Positions 52,109 through 61,494 are shown, numbered from the stretch's first letter. The stretch is 64,000 nt of DNA from CBDCIS01 sp965217565 (GCA_965217565.1 CBDCIS010000010.1:124001-188000); one strand, 5' to 3'. A program made the numbers and translations. The notes: a model not told the origin generated them from the sequence alone.

Positions 52109-53755
52109 ATGAATCCGCTAGGGCATGTGTTTCGCGTTTCGACTACCGGGGGACAGCGCAGTATCTCATTCCCAGGGGACCTGTCCAATTACCACAGGAC
52201 TCGCGTATGGGAGGGGATTCTCCAGGGAATCGCGTCCGAACAGATTACGGCCAGTGCATACTACGCTCCCGGGCTCGCCAAGGTCATCCACGGCAGAGAC
52301 GTTTACTACACGATATTCGAAAAGATACAGGACTCCTCCAATCGGCCGCTTATTGCGGCCCATGCCCTGATATTCTCCTTGGAAGCTCTAATCCGGGAGG
52401 CCTGGCAAGGAAGAGCCTTGCTCCTTCCGAACAGCCCCGAGGACTACAAGGGTATCGTTACGCCGTCAATGGTGCATGGGCAGGAAAGACGGCAGGACGA
52501 CATTGAACTAGCCATAGTGGAGAGGGTCTCCAACCTGGATGTTCCCACGGTAGAGACAGCTGACGAGTGGAATTCTAGGGAACTCAACTGGTTGATCGAT
52601 CATCCCCAGGTGAGCATTTCGAATTCCAGAGATGGCGTTACCCCCGAAGCTATGCTGAACAGCTTTCTGAGGCTCATTCCTCCGCTACTCTGCGCCCATT
52701 TCAGTTTCGCTGTGAGTTACGTGCCCAACAAGTGCAGTTTCAACTTCGTGGTGCCTCCCAATACCCGCACAGTGCCGAGGGGCATATCGTCCGCAGACCC
52801 GCAGAGCTATCGGTCAGAGTCCGAGTTCAGGGCGGCCGTCAACGGTTCCGAATCGCAAAAGATATTTGACGCGTCCGAAGGCGGTTCCTTCAAGTTTGAC
52901 ATGGCTTGGGACATTTCCCGGCAAGACCCGATCGTTATCTTGAAGAGATTCAGGGAAGGGTTGAGCAGGGGCAGGTCAAACATGGACGTTACCGTCCGGA
53001 TGCTTGACGCCGAGCTCAATTCCGAGTCCGCGAACTCTCAGAGGCGGGCGCTAATTGCTGTCGAGAAGCGAGTGGAGACGCTGAAACAAAACCAGTCGGC
53101 CAAGGAGGCATTTCGCGGCGCAGTCAAGCGCTTTTACGATGGCACTACCGGCAATCCGTCGGACGAGCGCGACTTCGCCGAACGCATACTGAGGCAGCTT
53201 ACGCCGCCGAGTCAGGCGCCCGTCAATGTTCCAAAGCTTCCTTCTCCACGTGAAAAGAAAGCGCAACCGGCAGGGCAGGGTCGCGCCTCCCAGGTGTTGA
53301 GGGGCAAGGACGGCGAATCGGAGGCGGCAAAGACGGCAGCGGCAAGGACGACAGGGAGTGTTCTGGACGAACTGGCGAAGCCGGATGACAGGAGCTTCGA
53401 GGAAGTTCGCAACCTACTCATCGAATTCATAAAGTTGGCAATGCAGAAAATAGAACCCAATGGCTTCTTGAGCGAAGAGTCCTCTGATGATATTGACCGG
53501 TTGTGGCAACACATACACGACTGGCGCGCAAAGGATAAAAAGGATCGCTCCGAAAAGCTCACGGAATTATGGTGGCGTGGTGAGCAGCGGGACGAGCCCA
53601 GCGCATTCGAAAATCTCATTTACCTGACGATTATGGCGAACAGTGGAAAGCGCAACAAGGAGACTGGGAAGGCTTACGAAGAACTGATTAACAGCACGGT
53701 TGACAGGTACAAGCCCAAGGGAGGTTTGTTTGGCCGAAAGGCGCGAGAAGGGTAG
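52109..53755 (+). CDS. Large GTPase-associated protein (GAP1-like?), unknown function
   Basis: A 548-residue soluble protein. The N-terminal part has GRDVYYTIFEKIQDSSNRPL then AAHALIFSLEALI, which in layout ('D...R.G...HALI') recalls GTPase-associated protein 1 domains that accompany DO-GTPases; this is a weak resemblance. The middle (about 300-360) is helical, 360-430 is low-complexity linker, and the last 115 residues are charged helices (DIDRLWQHIHDWRAKDKKDR). It is separated by 1 base from the GTPase and 3 bases from the membrane protein, so the three are one operon. Confidence 0.6.
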   Translation: MNPLGHVFRVSTTGGQRSISFPGDLSNYHRTRVWEGILQGIASEQITASAYYAPGLAKVIHGRDVYYTIFEKIQDSSNRPLIAAHALIFSLEALIREAWQGRALLLPNSPEDYKGIVTPSMVHGQERRQDDIELAIVERVSNLDVPTVETADEWNSRELNWLIDHPQVSISNSRDGVTPEAMLNSFLRLIPPLLCAHFSFAVSYVPNKCSFNFVVPPNTRTVPRGISSADPQSYRSESEFRAAVNGSESQKIFDASEGGSFKFDMAWDISRQDPIVILKRFREGLSRGRSNMDVTVRMLDAELNSESANSQRRALIAVEKRVETLKQNQSAKEAFRGAVKRFYDGTTGNPSDERDFAERILRQLTPPSQAPVNVPKLPSPREKKAQPAGQGRASQVLRGKDGESEAAKTAAARTTGSVLDELAKPDDRSFEEVRNLLIEFIKLAMQKIEPNGFLSEESSDDIDRLWQHIHDWRAKDKKDRSEKLTELWWRGEQRDEPSAFENLIYLTIMANSGKRNKETGKAYEELINSTVDRYKPKGGLFGRKAREG

Positions 53756-53758
53756 CGC

Positions 53759-55453
53759 ATGGCATTTTTCGGTCGGACGAGAAATCCTGAGCACCCACCG
53801 ACCTGCACGTGTGCGGATTGCAGCGAATCTCGCCGGCAGGACGAGACGCGGCATCAGAGAGAAGCCCAACGGAGAATGGCGGCGCATTTTCAGGGTGGCG
53901 CGGCGGGAAGAGAGGGGTCTGAGAGATACCTGGACTTTACCAGGAGGCCGCGCCGTCTGGTTCGGAGATCGCGTTCTCGGACACGCGCTGCGCTTATTGT
54001 GTTGGCATTTCTGGTAGTTGCCGTCGTAGTCACGTCCGCTGCGGTCTGGCTCACGGGTAGGGGGTCTGGCGGCGATGCTGTCGTTGGAGGGAATGGCGCG
54101 GCGGCGTCCGGCGCTCCCCGATCGAGACCCGCAGTCCTGATTCCTGAGCCTACTGTGACAACGTCGCCATCGCCCACGGCCACGCGGATACCCTCTCCAA
54201 CGCCGTCACCCTCTCCCGCTCCGGCAGTTACGCCAACACCTACGCCATCGCCGATACCGACACCCACGGCCATGTGGACGCCCACGCCGTTCCCTGAGAC
54301 GGACCGCGAGGCGCACTTTAGCGTGTCGGATGTCACGAAGACCGCGTTTACCATCGCTTACGAGTTGCCGATAGGCGTGACACTCGACCTGTACGTCTAT
54401 ATGGGCCACTGGCCCGCGCACACCGCCCCGACGTGCTCCGACGCCAATCTCGTTGCGTGGCGCGCGAACATCGACCGGCTATCCAGCGCAGTGTCTTACC
54501 CGACACGCTTCAGCTCTTGCCGGGGTGAGGCGCCGAATCTGGCGCCGGATACGCTTTACACGCTTGTGGGCGTCTTCAAGAGATCCGGAGAGGTGGTCCC
54601 GGGGATGAGCCAGGTTATGACCACTCTTGTCGATCCTACGCCCACGCCTACGCCGACTCTCACGCCCACACCCACGCCGACTCTCACGCCCACACCCACG
54701 CCGACTCTTACGCCCACACCCACGCCGACTCTCACGCCCACACCCACGCCGACTCTCACGCCCACGCCCACGCCAACCAATACGCCCACGCCCCTGCCTA
54801 CACCCGTCGTAAGCCTGACCGTCGAGCCGCGCAGGGGAGGATTCGAAGCTGCCTTCACCCCTCTCACCGTCGTCACGGTCGACTTCTATGTCATCGAGGG
54901 AGGGATCAGCACACGCACACTCATAGACTGTACGGGGGCACTCGTGTCCCGCAGGCTGGCCGTTCCGGGGAGCGCTGCGATCGTTGAGTATCCCGGCGCC
55001 GACCCAGCCGCGTGGGACACTTGCGATAGTCGAACCAGGACCCTCGAACCTGCCACGTACTATACGCTCAGGGTCAAGTGGATTTCAGGCAACAAGGTCG
55101 TGAGGACTGATGACGAGGTCTTCGAAACTCTGCCGGCATCGGCGGACTTCTCCGTCGAGTTAACGGCAGATGGCTTTAGAGGTTTTATTGGCGAGCCTCG
55201 CTACTCTTCTCACTGGAAACTCCGGTTGGTGAAAGGCCACGTCGATAGAGTGCCCGCCTGCCCCGGTCACCTCGCCACCCTGGACCTGTTCGAGTCCGCG
55301 CCGTCCTTCCGATACTCCGGCTGGTACAACCCGTGCGGAAGTGGCGATGCGCCTGCGCTGGCTCCCCAGACCCGCTACACGCTCTTCGTAGAAGGATACA
55401 ACAGGGACAGCGTGCTGACCCAAACGGGCTACAGGCACTTCCGGACCCAATAG
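53759..55453 (+). CDS. Membrane-anchored ectodomain protein with three FN3-like repeats
   Basis: The cytosolic N-terminus has a compact Cys motif C16-T-C18-A-D-C21 preceded by HPP. A single span lies near 81-102 (ALIVLAFLVVAVVV). Outside, Pro/Thr-rich linkers (about 130-185 and 295-350) separate three similar beta-rich domains near 190-290, 350-460 and 465-564. Each domain ends with L-x-P-x-T-x-YTL (LAPDTLYTL, LEPATYYTL, LAPQTRYTL) and has a Cys pair that could form a disulfide. They look like fibronectin-III-type repeats. The cytosolic Cys motif could meet the GTPase or its partner (inference). Confidence 0.65.
   Translation: MAFFGRTRNPEHPPTCTCADCSESRRQDETRHQREAQRRMAAHFQGGAAGREGSERYLDFTRRPRRLVRRSRSRTRAALIVLAFLVVAVVVTSAAVWLTGRGSGGDAVVGGNGAAASGAPRSRPAVLIPEPTVTTSPSPTATRIPSPTPSPSPAPAVTPTPTPSPIPTPTAMWTPTPFPETDREAHFSVSDVTKTAFTIAYELPIGVTLDLYVYMGHWPAHTAPTCSDANLVAWRANIDRLSSAVSYPTRFSSCRGEAPNLAPDTLYTLVGVFKRSGEVVPGMSQVMTTLVDPTPTPTPTLTPTPTPTLTPTPTPTLTPTPTPTLTPTPTPTLTPTPTPTNTPTPLPTPVVSLTVEPRRGGFEAAFTPLTVVTVDFYVIEGGISTRTLIDCTGALVSRRLAVPGSAAIVEYPGADPAAWDTCDSRTRTLEPATYYTLRVKWISGNKVVRTDDEVFETLPASADFSVELTADGFRGFIGEPRYSSHWKLRLVKGHVDRVPACPGHLATLDLFESAPSFRYSGWYNPCGSGDAPALAPQTRYTLFVEGYNRDSVLTQTGYRHFRTQ
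54637..54792 (+). repeat. Tandem 24-base repeats encoding Pro-Thr linker
   Basis: About six tandem copies of a 24-base unit (close to ACTCTCACGCCCACACCCAC plus GCCG) encode the TLTPTPTP linker of the ectodomain protein. Copy number could vary between strains by slippage. Confidence 0.85.
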
Positions 55454-55740
55454 CCGAGCTAGTCCGCGTTCTTCGCGTGGCGGAACTTTTCCGGACTCGC
55501 CCACGTTCGGACGCCCGCAAGACTCGCCTGTGCGAGCTGACCCGCTTTGCTCGCCGCCGCCCGGTGTTGATATGGGCTTGGCTCTTGGCTTATACTTGGC
55601 GCGTGCTGCGGGGCGGAGGATACACGCTTGCGGGCGGCGTTATGCCTCCGAGCTTTCCAACCCCGCCCGCTCCGGCCATTTCCAAGGGTGACAGCCCCCG
55701 AAAGTGAGGTACATCAATCATTACCACAAAGCTGCCCGAG
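55454..55740 (+). promoter_or_regulatory. Leader region of amt
   Basis: The 287 bases before the ammonium transporter contain no convincing gene. The segment 55559-55608 is the one found again in the fossil chimera at 50548. A promoter should lie here, but I cannot place its boxes with confidence. The region immediately before ATG 55741 lacks a clear GGAGG. Confidence 0.4.
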
Positions 55741-57150
55741 ATGAGTCCAAAAACCTACATGAACAAACTGATGAGTCTGCGCCTGCCGCGCAGTCGCGCA
55801 GTCGTGATGGCGGCAGTGGCGCTGGGAGCGGTGGCGCTTCTTGCCGGGCGGCCGGCGGTGGCGCACGCCGGGGTTGACGACGAGACGGCCTTCGTCCTGA
55901 ACACCTTCGCCTTCCTCGTTTGGGGCGTGCTGGTGATGTGGATGTGCGCGGGGTTCACGATGCTCGAGGCGGGTTCGGTTCGCACCAAGAACGCCTCCAT
56001 GATTTGCCTGAAGAACGTCGGAATCTACTCGATCGCCGGGCTGGCCTACTTCTTCGTCGGCTACAACCTCATGTACGGCGACCTGGTTGGGGAATTCATC
56101 GGTTCGTTCAAGCTCCTCTACGGCCCGTCGGCGGATGAGATAGCCCTCCTGGACGGGGATTCAGCGAAACTGGGAGCTGTGGTCGGGAATGGCTACTCCA
56201 CAATGTCGGACTGGTTCTTCCAGATGGTCTTCGTGGCGACCGCGGCCTCGGTGGTGTCCGGGGCCATCGCGGAACGGGCGAAGATGTGGTCGTTCTTCGC
56301 TTTCACGCTGGTGTTGACCGCGTTCATGTACCCTGTCGTGGGAGCGTGGCACTGGGGCGGGGGATGGCTGGACAACATGGGGTTCAAGGACTTTGCCGGC
56401 TCGACCATCGTGCACAGCACAGGCGGGTGGGCCGCGCTTGCGGGCGTAATGGTGCTCGGGCCAAGGCTCGGCAAATTCAGGAGAGACGGCAGAGTCAGGA
56501 CCACGCCGCCCTCCAACGTCCTTGTGGTGACGCTTGGCGTGCTCATACTGTGGTTTGGGTGGTTCGGATTCAACGGCGGGTCGCAGTTGGCGCTGGGAAG
56601 CGCCACGGACGCGATAACGATGGGTAATGTGCTTGTCAACACCAATCTCGCCGCTGCGGCCGGGGTCATAGCCGCCCTCGCCTGCTCGCAGCCGATCCTG
56701 GGGCGTACCGACCTGATCGCGGGGTTGAACGGCGCGATCGCCGGCCTCGTCTCTATCACCGCCGGCCCTGACTTTGTGGACCACTACTGGGCGGTCGTCA
56801 TTGGGGCCGTCGGCGGCGTCATCTGTACGGCCGGCATCAAACTCCTGGAGAAGGTGAAGCTGGACGACGTGGTCGGGGCGATACCCGCCCACCTTTTCGC
56901 CGGCATCTGGGGAACGCTGGCGGTCAGCATCACCGCTGGCAGCAACTTTGGGGTGCAGTTGATCGGCGTCGCTGCGGTGGGAGCGTTCGTATTCGCCATC
57001 TCGTGGGCGCTGTGGCGCGTGCTGGACATCACCATGAAGGTAAGGGTGTCGCGGGACGTGGAACGCCTGGGGCAGGACAGCGCGGAGTTGGGTCTCGAGT
57101 CCTACCCGGAGTTCGTGCTGATGCCTGAAGAGGACGACGAGGAAGATTAG
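55741..57150 (+). CDS. amt: Ammonium transporter (Amt family)
   Basis: A 469-residue protein with a signal-like first segment (VVMAAVALGAVALLAG) and eleven further spans. Family landmarks are GFTMLEAGSVRTKNA, the conserved pore His in STIVHSTGGWAALAG, and WFGWFGFNGGSQLAL followed by NTNLAAAAGVI. It conducts ammonium or ammonia across the membrane. The C-terminal tail is acidic (MPEEDDEED). No glnK (PII) gene is adjacent. The stop is 4 bases before the alpha-E gene, so these are co-transcribed despite unrelated roles. Confidence 0.95.
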   Translation: MSPKTYMNKLMSLRLPRSRAVVMAAVALGAVALLAGRPAVAHAGVDDETAFVLNTFAFLVWGVLVMWMCAGFTMLEAGSVRTKNASMICLKNVGIYSIAGLAYFFVGYNLMYGDLVGEFIGSFKLLYGPSADEIALLDGDSAKLGAVVGNGYSTMSDWFFQMVFVATAASVVSGAIAERAKMWSFFAFTLVLTAFMYPVVGAWHWGGGWLDNMGFKDFAGSTIVHSTGGWAALAGVMVLGPRLGKFRRDGRVRTTPPSNVLVVTLGVLILWFGWFGFNGGSQLALGSATDAITMGNVLVNTNLAAAAGVIAALACSQPILGRTDLIAGLNGAIAGLVSITAGPDFVDHYWAVVIGAVGGVICTAGIKLLEKVKLDDVVGAIPAHLFAGIWGTLAVSITAGSNFGVQLIGVAAVGAFVFAISWALWRVLDITMKVRVSRDVERLGQDSAELGLESYPEFVLMPEEDDEED

Positions 57151-57154
57151 CCAA

Positions 57155-58123
57155 ATGCTGTCACGCAGCGCTCAGGGTCTCTACTGGATGGGCCGCTACC
57201 TGGAGAGGGCGGAGCACCTGTGCCGCCTGCTCCAACTGCAAACGGAAGCGCTGGTGGACCGTTCCGTGCAGGAGATATACTTGGGATGGAGCCGCATCTA
57301 CCGCTGTGTTAACCGCCAGCCCGCCGGAGGCAGTCTCGACCCGCTGGGCGGCGACGACTACACGCTGGCAGACTCCTACACGCTGGCCGACGAACTCACC
57401 TTCGAACGCTCGAACCCCGGTTCGGTGTGGAGCTGCTTCGCCCTCGGGCGGGAGAATGCCCGCCAGATGCGCCACTGCATCAGCGCGGAGATGTGGACTT
57501 CTCTGAACCTGGCCTACCTTCGGCTCCAGAGACTGAGCATCCAGGACATTTGGGCGACCTCCCCGGAGAGCTTCTATGCCCAGACCGCGGCGGAAATCAA
57601 CAGGTTCTCCGGCGTGGCCGGCGCCACGATGTACCGCGACGAAGGATGGCGCTTCATGCAGCTTGGGCAGTTCATAGAGCGCGCGCAACTGTCGGCGTCG
57701 CTGCTGACGGCCCAGATCGTCGTTGACGCGCCAGCCTGGGAGTTCTCCTACGCCGGCTGGGCGGGGTTGCTGCGCGTTTATCACGCCTTCGAGATTTACA
57801 ACAGCAATTACGGCGTGGAAGTGCAGCCGAACCACGTTCTGGACCTGCTTGCCACAGATCCCCTATTGCCCAATTCGCTCTGCCGCTCGATCGACAAGAT
57901 AGAGGAGGAGCTCGCCCACGTCGATCCCGGGCCGGACGCGAACTCCAACGGCGCAGGGCGGCGGCTGGCCGGCCGCCTGCGCGCCCTGATTCACTACGAT
58001 TGGCCGGACAGGGAAGACCACGAAGCCGTCCTTGGACAAGTGCGCGAGTATTGCCGAGAGCTGCACCTTCTCGTGACCACCGCGTATTTCGACTATCCGA
58101 TCGGAGACTGGCCCGCCCGCTAA
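57155..58123 (+). CDS. Alpha-E domain protein (DUF403)
   Basis: The 322-residue helical protein starts MLSRSAQGLYWMGRYLERAEHLCRLL, the hallmark of the alpha-E family, and continues ARQMRHCISAEMWTSLN and RFMQLGQFIERAQLSASLL. Members accompany circularly permuted ATP-grasp and transglutaminase proteins in a predicted peptide-synthesis and -processing system. It lies 4 bases after amt and 4 before the transglutaminase gene; its ATP-grasp partner is 7.5 kb upstream. Confidence 0.92.
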   Translation: MLSRSAQGLYWMGRYLERAEHLCRLLQLQTEALVDRSVQEIYLGWSRIYRCVNRQPAGGSLDPLGGDDYTLADSYTLADELTFERSNPGSVWSCFALGRENARQMRHCISAEMWTSLNLAYLRLQRLSIQDIWATSPESFYAQTAAEINRFSGVAGATMYRDEGWRFMQLGQFIERAQLSASLLTAQIVVDAPAWEFSYAGWAGLLRVYHAFEIYNSNYGVEVQPNHVLDLLATDPLLPNSLCRSIDKIEEELAHVDPGPDANSNGAGRRLAGRLRALIHYDWPDREDHEAVLGQVREYCRELHLLVTTAYFDYPIGDWPAR

Positions 58124-58127
58124 AGCT

Positions 58128-59012
58128 ATGGTCACTCCGATTCGTTATGAAATCGAGCACGTCTCCCGTTATCTGTACGCTCTACCCGTGCGAGAGTCCG
58201 CTATGTCGCTCTGCCTGAAGCCGCGCGAGGACATGGGCCAAACACTCCTGCGATTCGAAGCCGGAACTGACCCTCCGGCGACGCTGAATGAGGAGATCGA
58301 TGCCTACGGCAACACCAAGCACCTCGTCAGCATCCACCGTGAGCACGAGTCGTTGGAAATCGCGGCTTGCTCTACGGTCGAAACCTCGCCAGCGGTCATG
58401 CTGCCGGACTCGCTTGCCGCCGACGCATGGCAATGGATTCGTTCGTGGCGGGACTCGCTCGAATACTGGGATTTCACGCACGCCAGCGAGTTCGCCCGGT
58501 CATCGCCCACCCTGGACGCCTTTGTAGAGCGTCTGCGAATCGAGCCTGAAGACGACCCGCTGAGGTCGCTTCTGTGGCTGAACGACACCATCTACTACAG
58601 CTTTCAGTACGAGCCGGGCAGCACCTCGGCGGTCTCTCCAATAGAGCACATCCTGGAGTCGGGGCGTGGGGTCTGCCAGGACTACGCCCACGTCATGCTC
58701 GCTATCGCGCGTTCCTGGGGCGTGCCCGCCCGCTACGTTTCGGGCTACGTGCCCGCTGGCAGCGAGGTCGGGAAGCAGGGGCCGGAGCTGGCCACCCACG
58801 CCTGGGTGGAGTGCCTGCTGCCCGGCCTAGGCTGGACAGGGTTCGATCCCACCAACCGCGGCCTTGCCGGCGAGCGGCACGTGCGCGTCGCGGTGGGCCG
58901 CGACTACCGGGACGTGTCGCCGACGCGCGGCGTGCTCAGGGGCAGCGGAGACAGCCGCCTCGAGGTCGAGGTGCGGATGCGCGAGGTCGCCACGGATTCG
59001 CCTGAGGGCTGA
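58128..59012 (+). CDS. Transglutaminase-like cysteine peptidase family protein
   Basis: 294 residues. The N-terminal domain (YEIEHVSRYLYALPV) is the typical bacterial transglutaminase N-region; the catalytic triad is C183 in GRGVCQDYAHV, H224 in THAWVECL and D240 in GFDPTNR. Usual partner of ATP-grasp and alpha-E proteins, where it could cleave or form isopeptide bonds. The gene start is 4 bases after the alpha-E stop, so translation is coupled. Confidence 0.93.
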   Translation: MVTPIRYEIEHVSRYLYALPVRESAMSLCLKPREDMGQTLLRFEAGTDPPATLNEEIDAYGNTKHLVSIHREHESLEIAACSTVETSPAVMLPDSLAADAWQWIRSWRDSLEYWDFTHASEFARSSPTLDAFVERLRIEPEDDPLRSLLWLNDTIYYSFQYEPGSTSAVSPIEHILESGRGVCQDYAHVMLAIARSWGVPARYVSGYVPAGSEVGKQGPELATHAWVECLLPGLGWTGFDPTNRGLAGERHVRVAVGRDYRDVSPTRGVLRGSGDSRLEVEVRMREVATDSPEG

Positions 59013-59052
59013 GGCGCACTCTGTTGCGTCAGTAAGAGCGAGGCGTGAGGTG

Positions 59053-59379
59053 ATGGAAAGGGTCTATCTGGGCATTCGCAACGAGGGCGAGGGCCCGCGC
59101 GTGAGCGTGGTCGAGGGTGGAGTCGCCAGGCCGCTGCCGTTGCGTCTCGACTTGAAGGATGCCTCCCCGGGCGGCTTTGAGTGGGGCTACGGCTCCCAGG
59201 GGCCGGCTCAGCTTGCGCTTGCCATCCTCGCCGACGCCACCGAGAATGATGGCTACGCCCTGAGACATCACCATTGGTTCAAGCTGGAGATAGTGTCCAA
59301 GTTGCCCTGGCGGAACTGGAAGTTGACGCACGCGGATGTGATGGGCTGGATAAGAGAGCACCATCCGCTTGCCGATTAG
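59053..59379 (+). CDS. DUF6166 family protein
   Basis: The 108-residue protein has the family pattern YLGIRNEGEGPRVSVVEG, then SPGGFEWGYGSQGPAQLALAILAD, and a WRNWKL segment near the end. ATG 59053 is preceded by GAGG and follows the transglutaminase gene by 40 bases; the frame extends upstream but inside that gene. Proteins of this family are small, soluble and uncharacterised. Confidence 0.75.
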   Translation: MERVYLGIRNEGEGPRVSVVEGGVARPLPLRLDLKDASPGGFEWGYGSQGPAQLALAILADATENDGYALRHHHWFKLEIVSKLPWRNWKLTHADVMGWIREHHPLAD

Positions 59380-59446
59380 GCGGAGACACTGTGCCCGCTA
59401 TCCCTCCATGCCCGCGAAGCCTGCGCGGGCGATGACCTCCGGGCCG

Positions 59447-61474
59447 TCAGCCCGCGCCCACTCGCTTGCGGCGTCCGCGAAGGTAATCCACCATGACGAA
59501 CTTCCCAAGCTGGGACGGATTGGTGTAGAAGGCGCGGCCCTGGTTGATGCGCGTCATCTTGTCTATGAAGTCCATGAGGTAGTAGTTGGTCTCGAGCATG
59601 AAGGTGTTGATGGTGATGCCCTCTTGCGTGCATCGCTTGACCTCTTTGAGCGTCTCCTCGATGGTGCGCCAGGTTGGGGGATAGCTGAAGTACGCCTTGC
59701 TGCCCTCCAGGTGCGCCGTCGGCTCGCCGTCGGTTATCATCAGCACCTGCTTGGTGGCGACGGTCTTCTTCGATAGCAGCTTGCGAGCCAACATGAGGCC
59801 GTGCTGCATGTTCGTGCCGGACACCCAGGCGTTCCAGCTTACCTCCGGCAGGTCTTCGCCCTTGAGTTCCATGCCGTAGTCGGAGAAGCCGACGATATAG
59901 AACTGGTCCCTGGGATACTGGCTGTGAATGAGCCAGTACAGTGCCATCGCCACCTTCTTGGCCGCCGTGAAACTGCCGTACATGCCCATGGAGCGGCTCT
60001 GATCGAGCATCAGCACGGTCGCCACCTGGCTGAGGTGCTCGGTGCGGTGTATCTCCAGGTCGCTTGCACTCAACCTGATGGGAACGTTGGGGCCTTCCCT
60101 CAGCACCGCGTTGAAGAGGGTGCGGTGCAGGTCCACGTCGAACGGGTCGCCGAACTCGTACTGCTTGGTTTCGCCCGTGTACTCGCCACCCTCGCCGCGA
60201 TGATAGACCTCGTGGCGGCCCAAGCGATCCTTCTTCAGCTCGGCGAAGACCTCTTTCAACGCCTGCTGCGCCAGCTTTCGTATGGCCCTGGGCGTCAGCT
60301 CCAGGCGCTTGTCGTTTCGCTTCAGGTAGCCGGCCTCCTCGAGTTGTCGCAGGACGTTCTGCATCTGTTCTAGCTGGCGACGGGTCTCCTCGCCCATGAT
60401 CTCCTCGACCTTGTCCAGGTCGATGTCATTGAGATTGCCGTTGCGCATCACCTGCTGGATCTGACGCTCCAGGTCGTCCATGTCCTGGAGATGGCCCATG
60501 AGCTCCATCGCTTGGTCGAGCGAGAGCGACTCGTCGCCCATGAAAGGGTACTCGCGGGACATGTCGTCGAACGGGAACATGTCGTACATTTCGGCCGCGA
60601 GCTCGGCCAGCTCCTCCATCAACTCCGGGTCTATTGACGACGCGAGCAGGGACTCCAGTTCGTCCCGCATGTCCGGGCTCATGCTGTCCATCATCGACTG
60701 CATGGCCGCCATCTGCCGCTGGAGTTGCTCGATGAGTTCTTCCAGGCTGTCCGGGCGGTTGGGGTCGAAGTGGTGACCGTACTGCTCCATGAAGCCCTCG
60801 AAGTCCGGGTCGTCACCCATCGCGCGGTCTTGCAGCATCTGGTTGAGTGCGGCCACCATGTTCTTGAGGTCTTCCATCTGCTCCGGGGTCATGTTCTGAA
60901 GCTGCTGGCGCATTCCCTGGAAGAAGTTTTGCATCATCTGCTGCTTGAGCATGTCGAGCAGTTCTTGGAACTTCTGGCGGGCGTCGGGGTCCATGAAGTC
61001 GTACTCTTGAAGCTCGCGAATCGCACCGCTGGGGCTTTCAGGAAGGCCGTCCAGTTTTTCGCGGCTGCGCTGGGCGCGCTCTTCCAGTATCCGCATGGGT
61101 CCCCTGAGGTGGTCTGCGTCGTCTCCGGCGAACTCCAACTGCTTGCGCGCGTCGGCGACGCGCTCGTCTATGCCGCCGCGCTCGGTGTCGATAACGTCTT
61201 GCAGGCGCTCCTTGAGGTCGTCCATCAGGGAGTCCATGTTGTAGCGTTCCAGTTGGCGCTGGCGCTGCTGTCGGAGACGCTCCATCATCTCGCGCAGCCC
61301 GTCGATGCGCTGACCGCGCTCGTTGCTCATGCCGCGTTGGAACATGTTGCGGAGGGCGCGATTGACGTCGCCGTGCGTCAGAATATCGTCAGACAGCGAC
61401 TCCAGGAAGTCGTCCTCGTCCATGTCGGACCAGTCCTGCGTGCCGTCCCAGCGAGAGTACCTGTACGTAGTCAT
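59447..61474 (-). CDS. VWA-domain protein
   Basis: The 675-residue protein starts at ATG 61474 (MTTYRYSRWDGTQDW); the longer frame upstream runs over the SDR gene. The first 450 residues are charged coiled-coil-like helices rich in Gln, Glu and Met (e.g. RQQLQNMTPEQMEDLKNMV). The C-terminal VWA domain has the MIDAS motif LDQSRSMG (DxSxS) and later TDGEPTAHLEG. Such proteins often work with MoxR/BchI-like AAA ATPases, none of which is in this window. It ends the ECH-CoA transferase-SDR-VWA run. Confidence 0.85.
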   Translation of the reverse strand: MTTYRYSRWDGTQDWSDMDEDDFLESLSDDILTHGDVNRALRNMFQRGMSNERGQRIDGLREMMERLRQQRQRQLERYNMDSLMDDLKERLQDVIDTERGGIDERVADARKQLEFAGDDADHLRGPMRILEERAQRSREKLDGLPESPSGAIRELQEYDFMDPDARQKFQELLDMLKQQMMQNFFQGMRQQLQNMTPEQMEDLKNMVAALNQMLQDRAMGDDPDFEGFMEQYGHHFDPNRPDSLEELIEQLQRQMAAMQSMMDSMSPDMRDELESLLASSIDPELMEELAELAAEMYDMFPFDDMSREYPFMGDESLSLDQAMELMGHLQDMDDLERQIQQVMRNGNLNDIDLDKVEEIMGEETRRQLEQMQNVLRQLEEAGYLKRNDKRLELTPRAIRKLAQQALKEVFAELKKDRLGRHEVYHRGEGGEYTGETKQYEFGDPFDVDLHRTLFNAVLREGPNVPIRLSASDLEIHRTEHLSQVATVLMLDQSRSMGMYGSFTAAKKVAMALYWLIHSQYPRDQFYIVGFSDYGMELKGEDLPEVSWNAWVSGTNMQHGLMLARKLLSKKTVATKQVLMITDGEPTAHLEGSKAYFSYPPTWRTIEETLKEVKRCTQEGITINTFMLETNYYLMDFIDKMTRINQGRAFYTNPSQLGKFVMVDYLRGRRKRVGAG

Positions 61475-61494
61475 AGCGACCCCTTCGAGATGAA

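Noticed and set aside
54637..54792. Tandem repeat as a CRISPR-like array
   Set aside because: Units are contiguous without spacers and lie in frame within a coding region.
54556..54876. Minus-strand ORF rich in Val-Gly repeats
   Set aside because: It is the antisense reading of the 24-base Pro-Thr tandem repeats of the ectodomain gene.
55333..55707. Plus-strand 124-residue ORF before amt
   Set aside because: It overlaps the end of the ectodomain gene in another frame and covers the duplicated leader; no motif or start signal.
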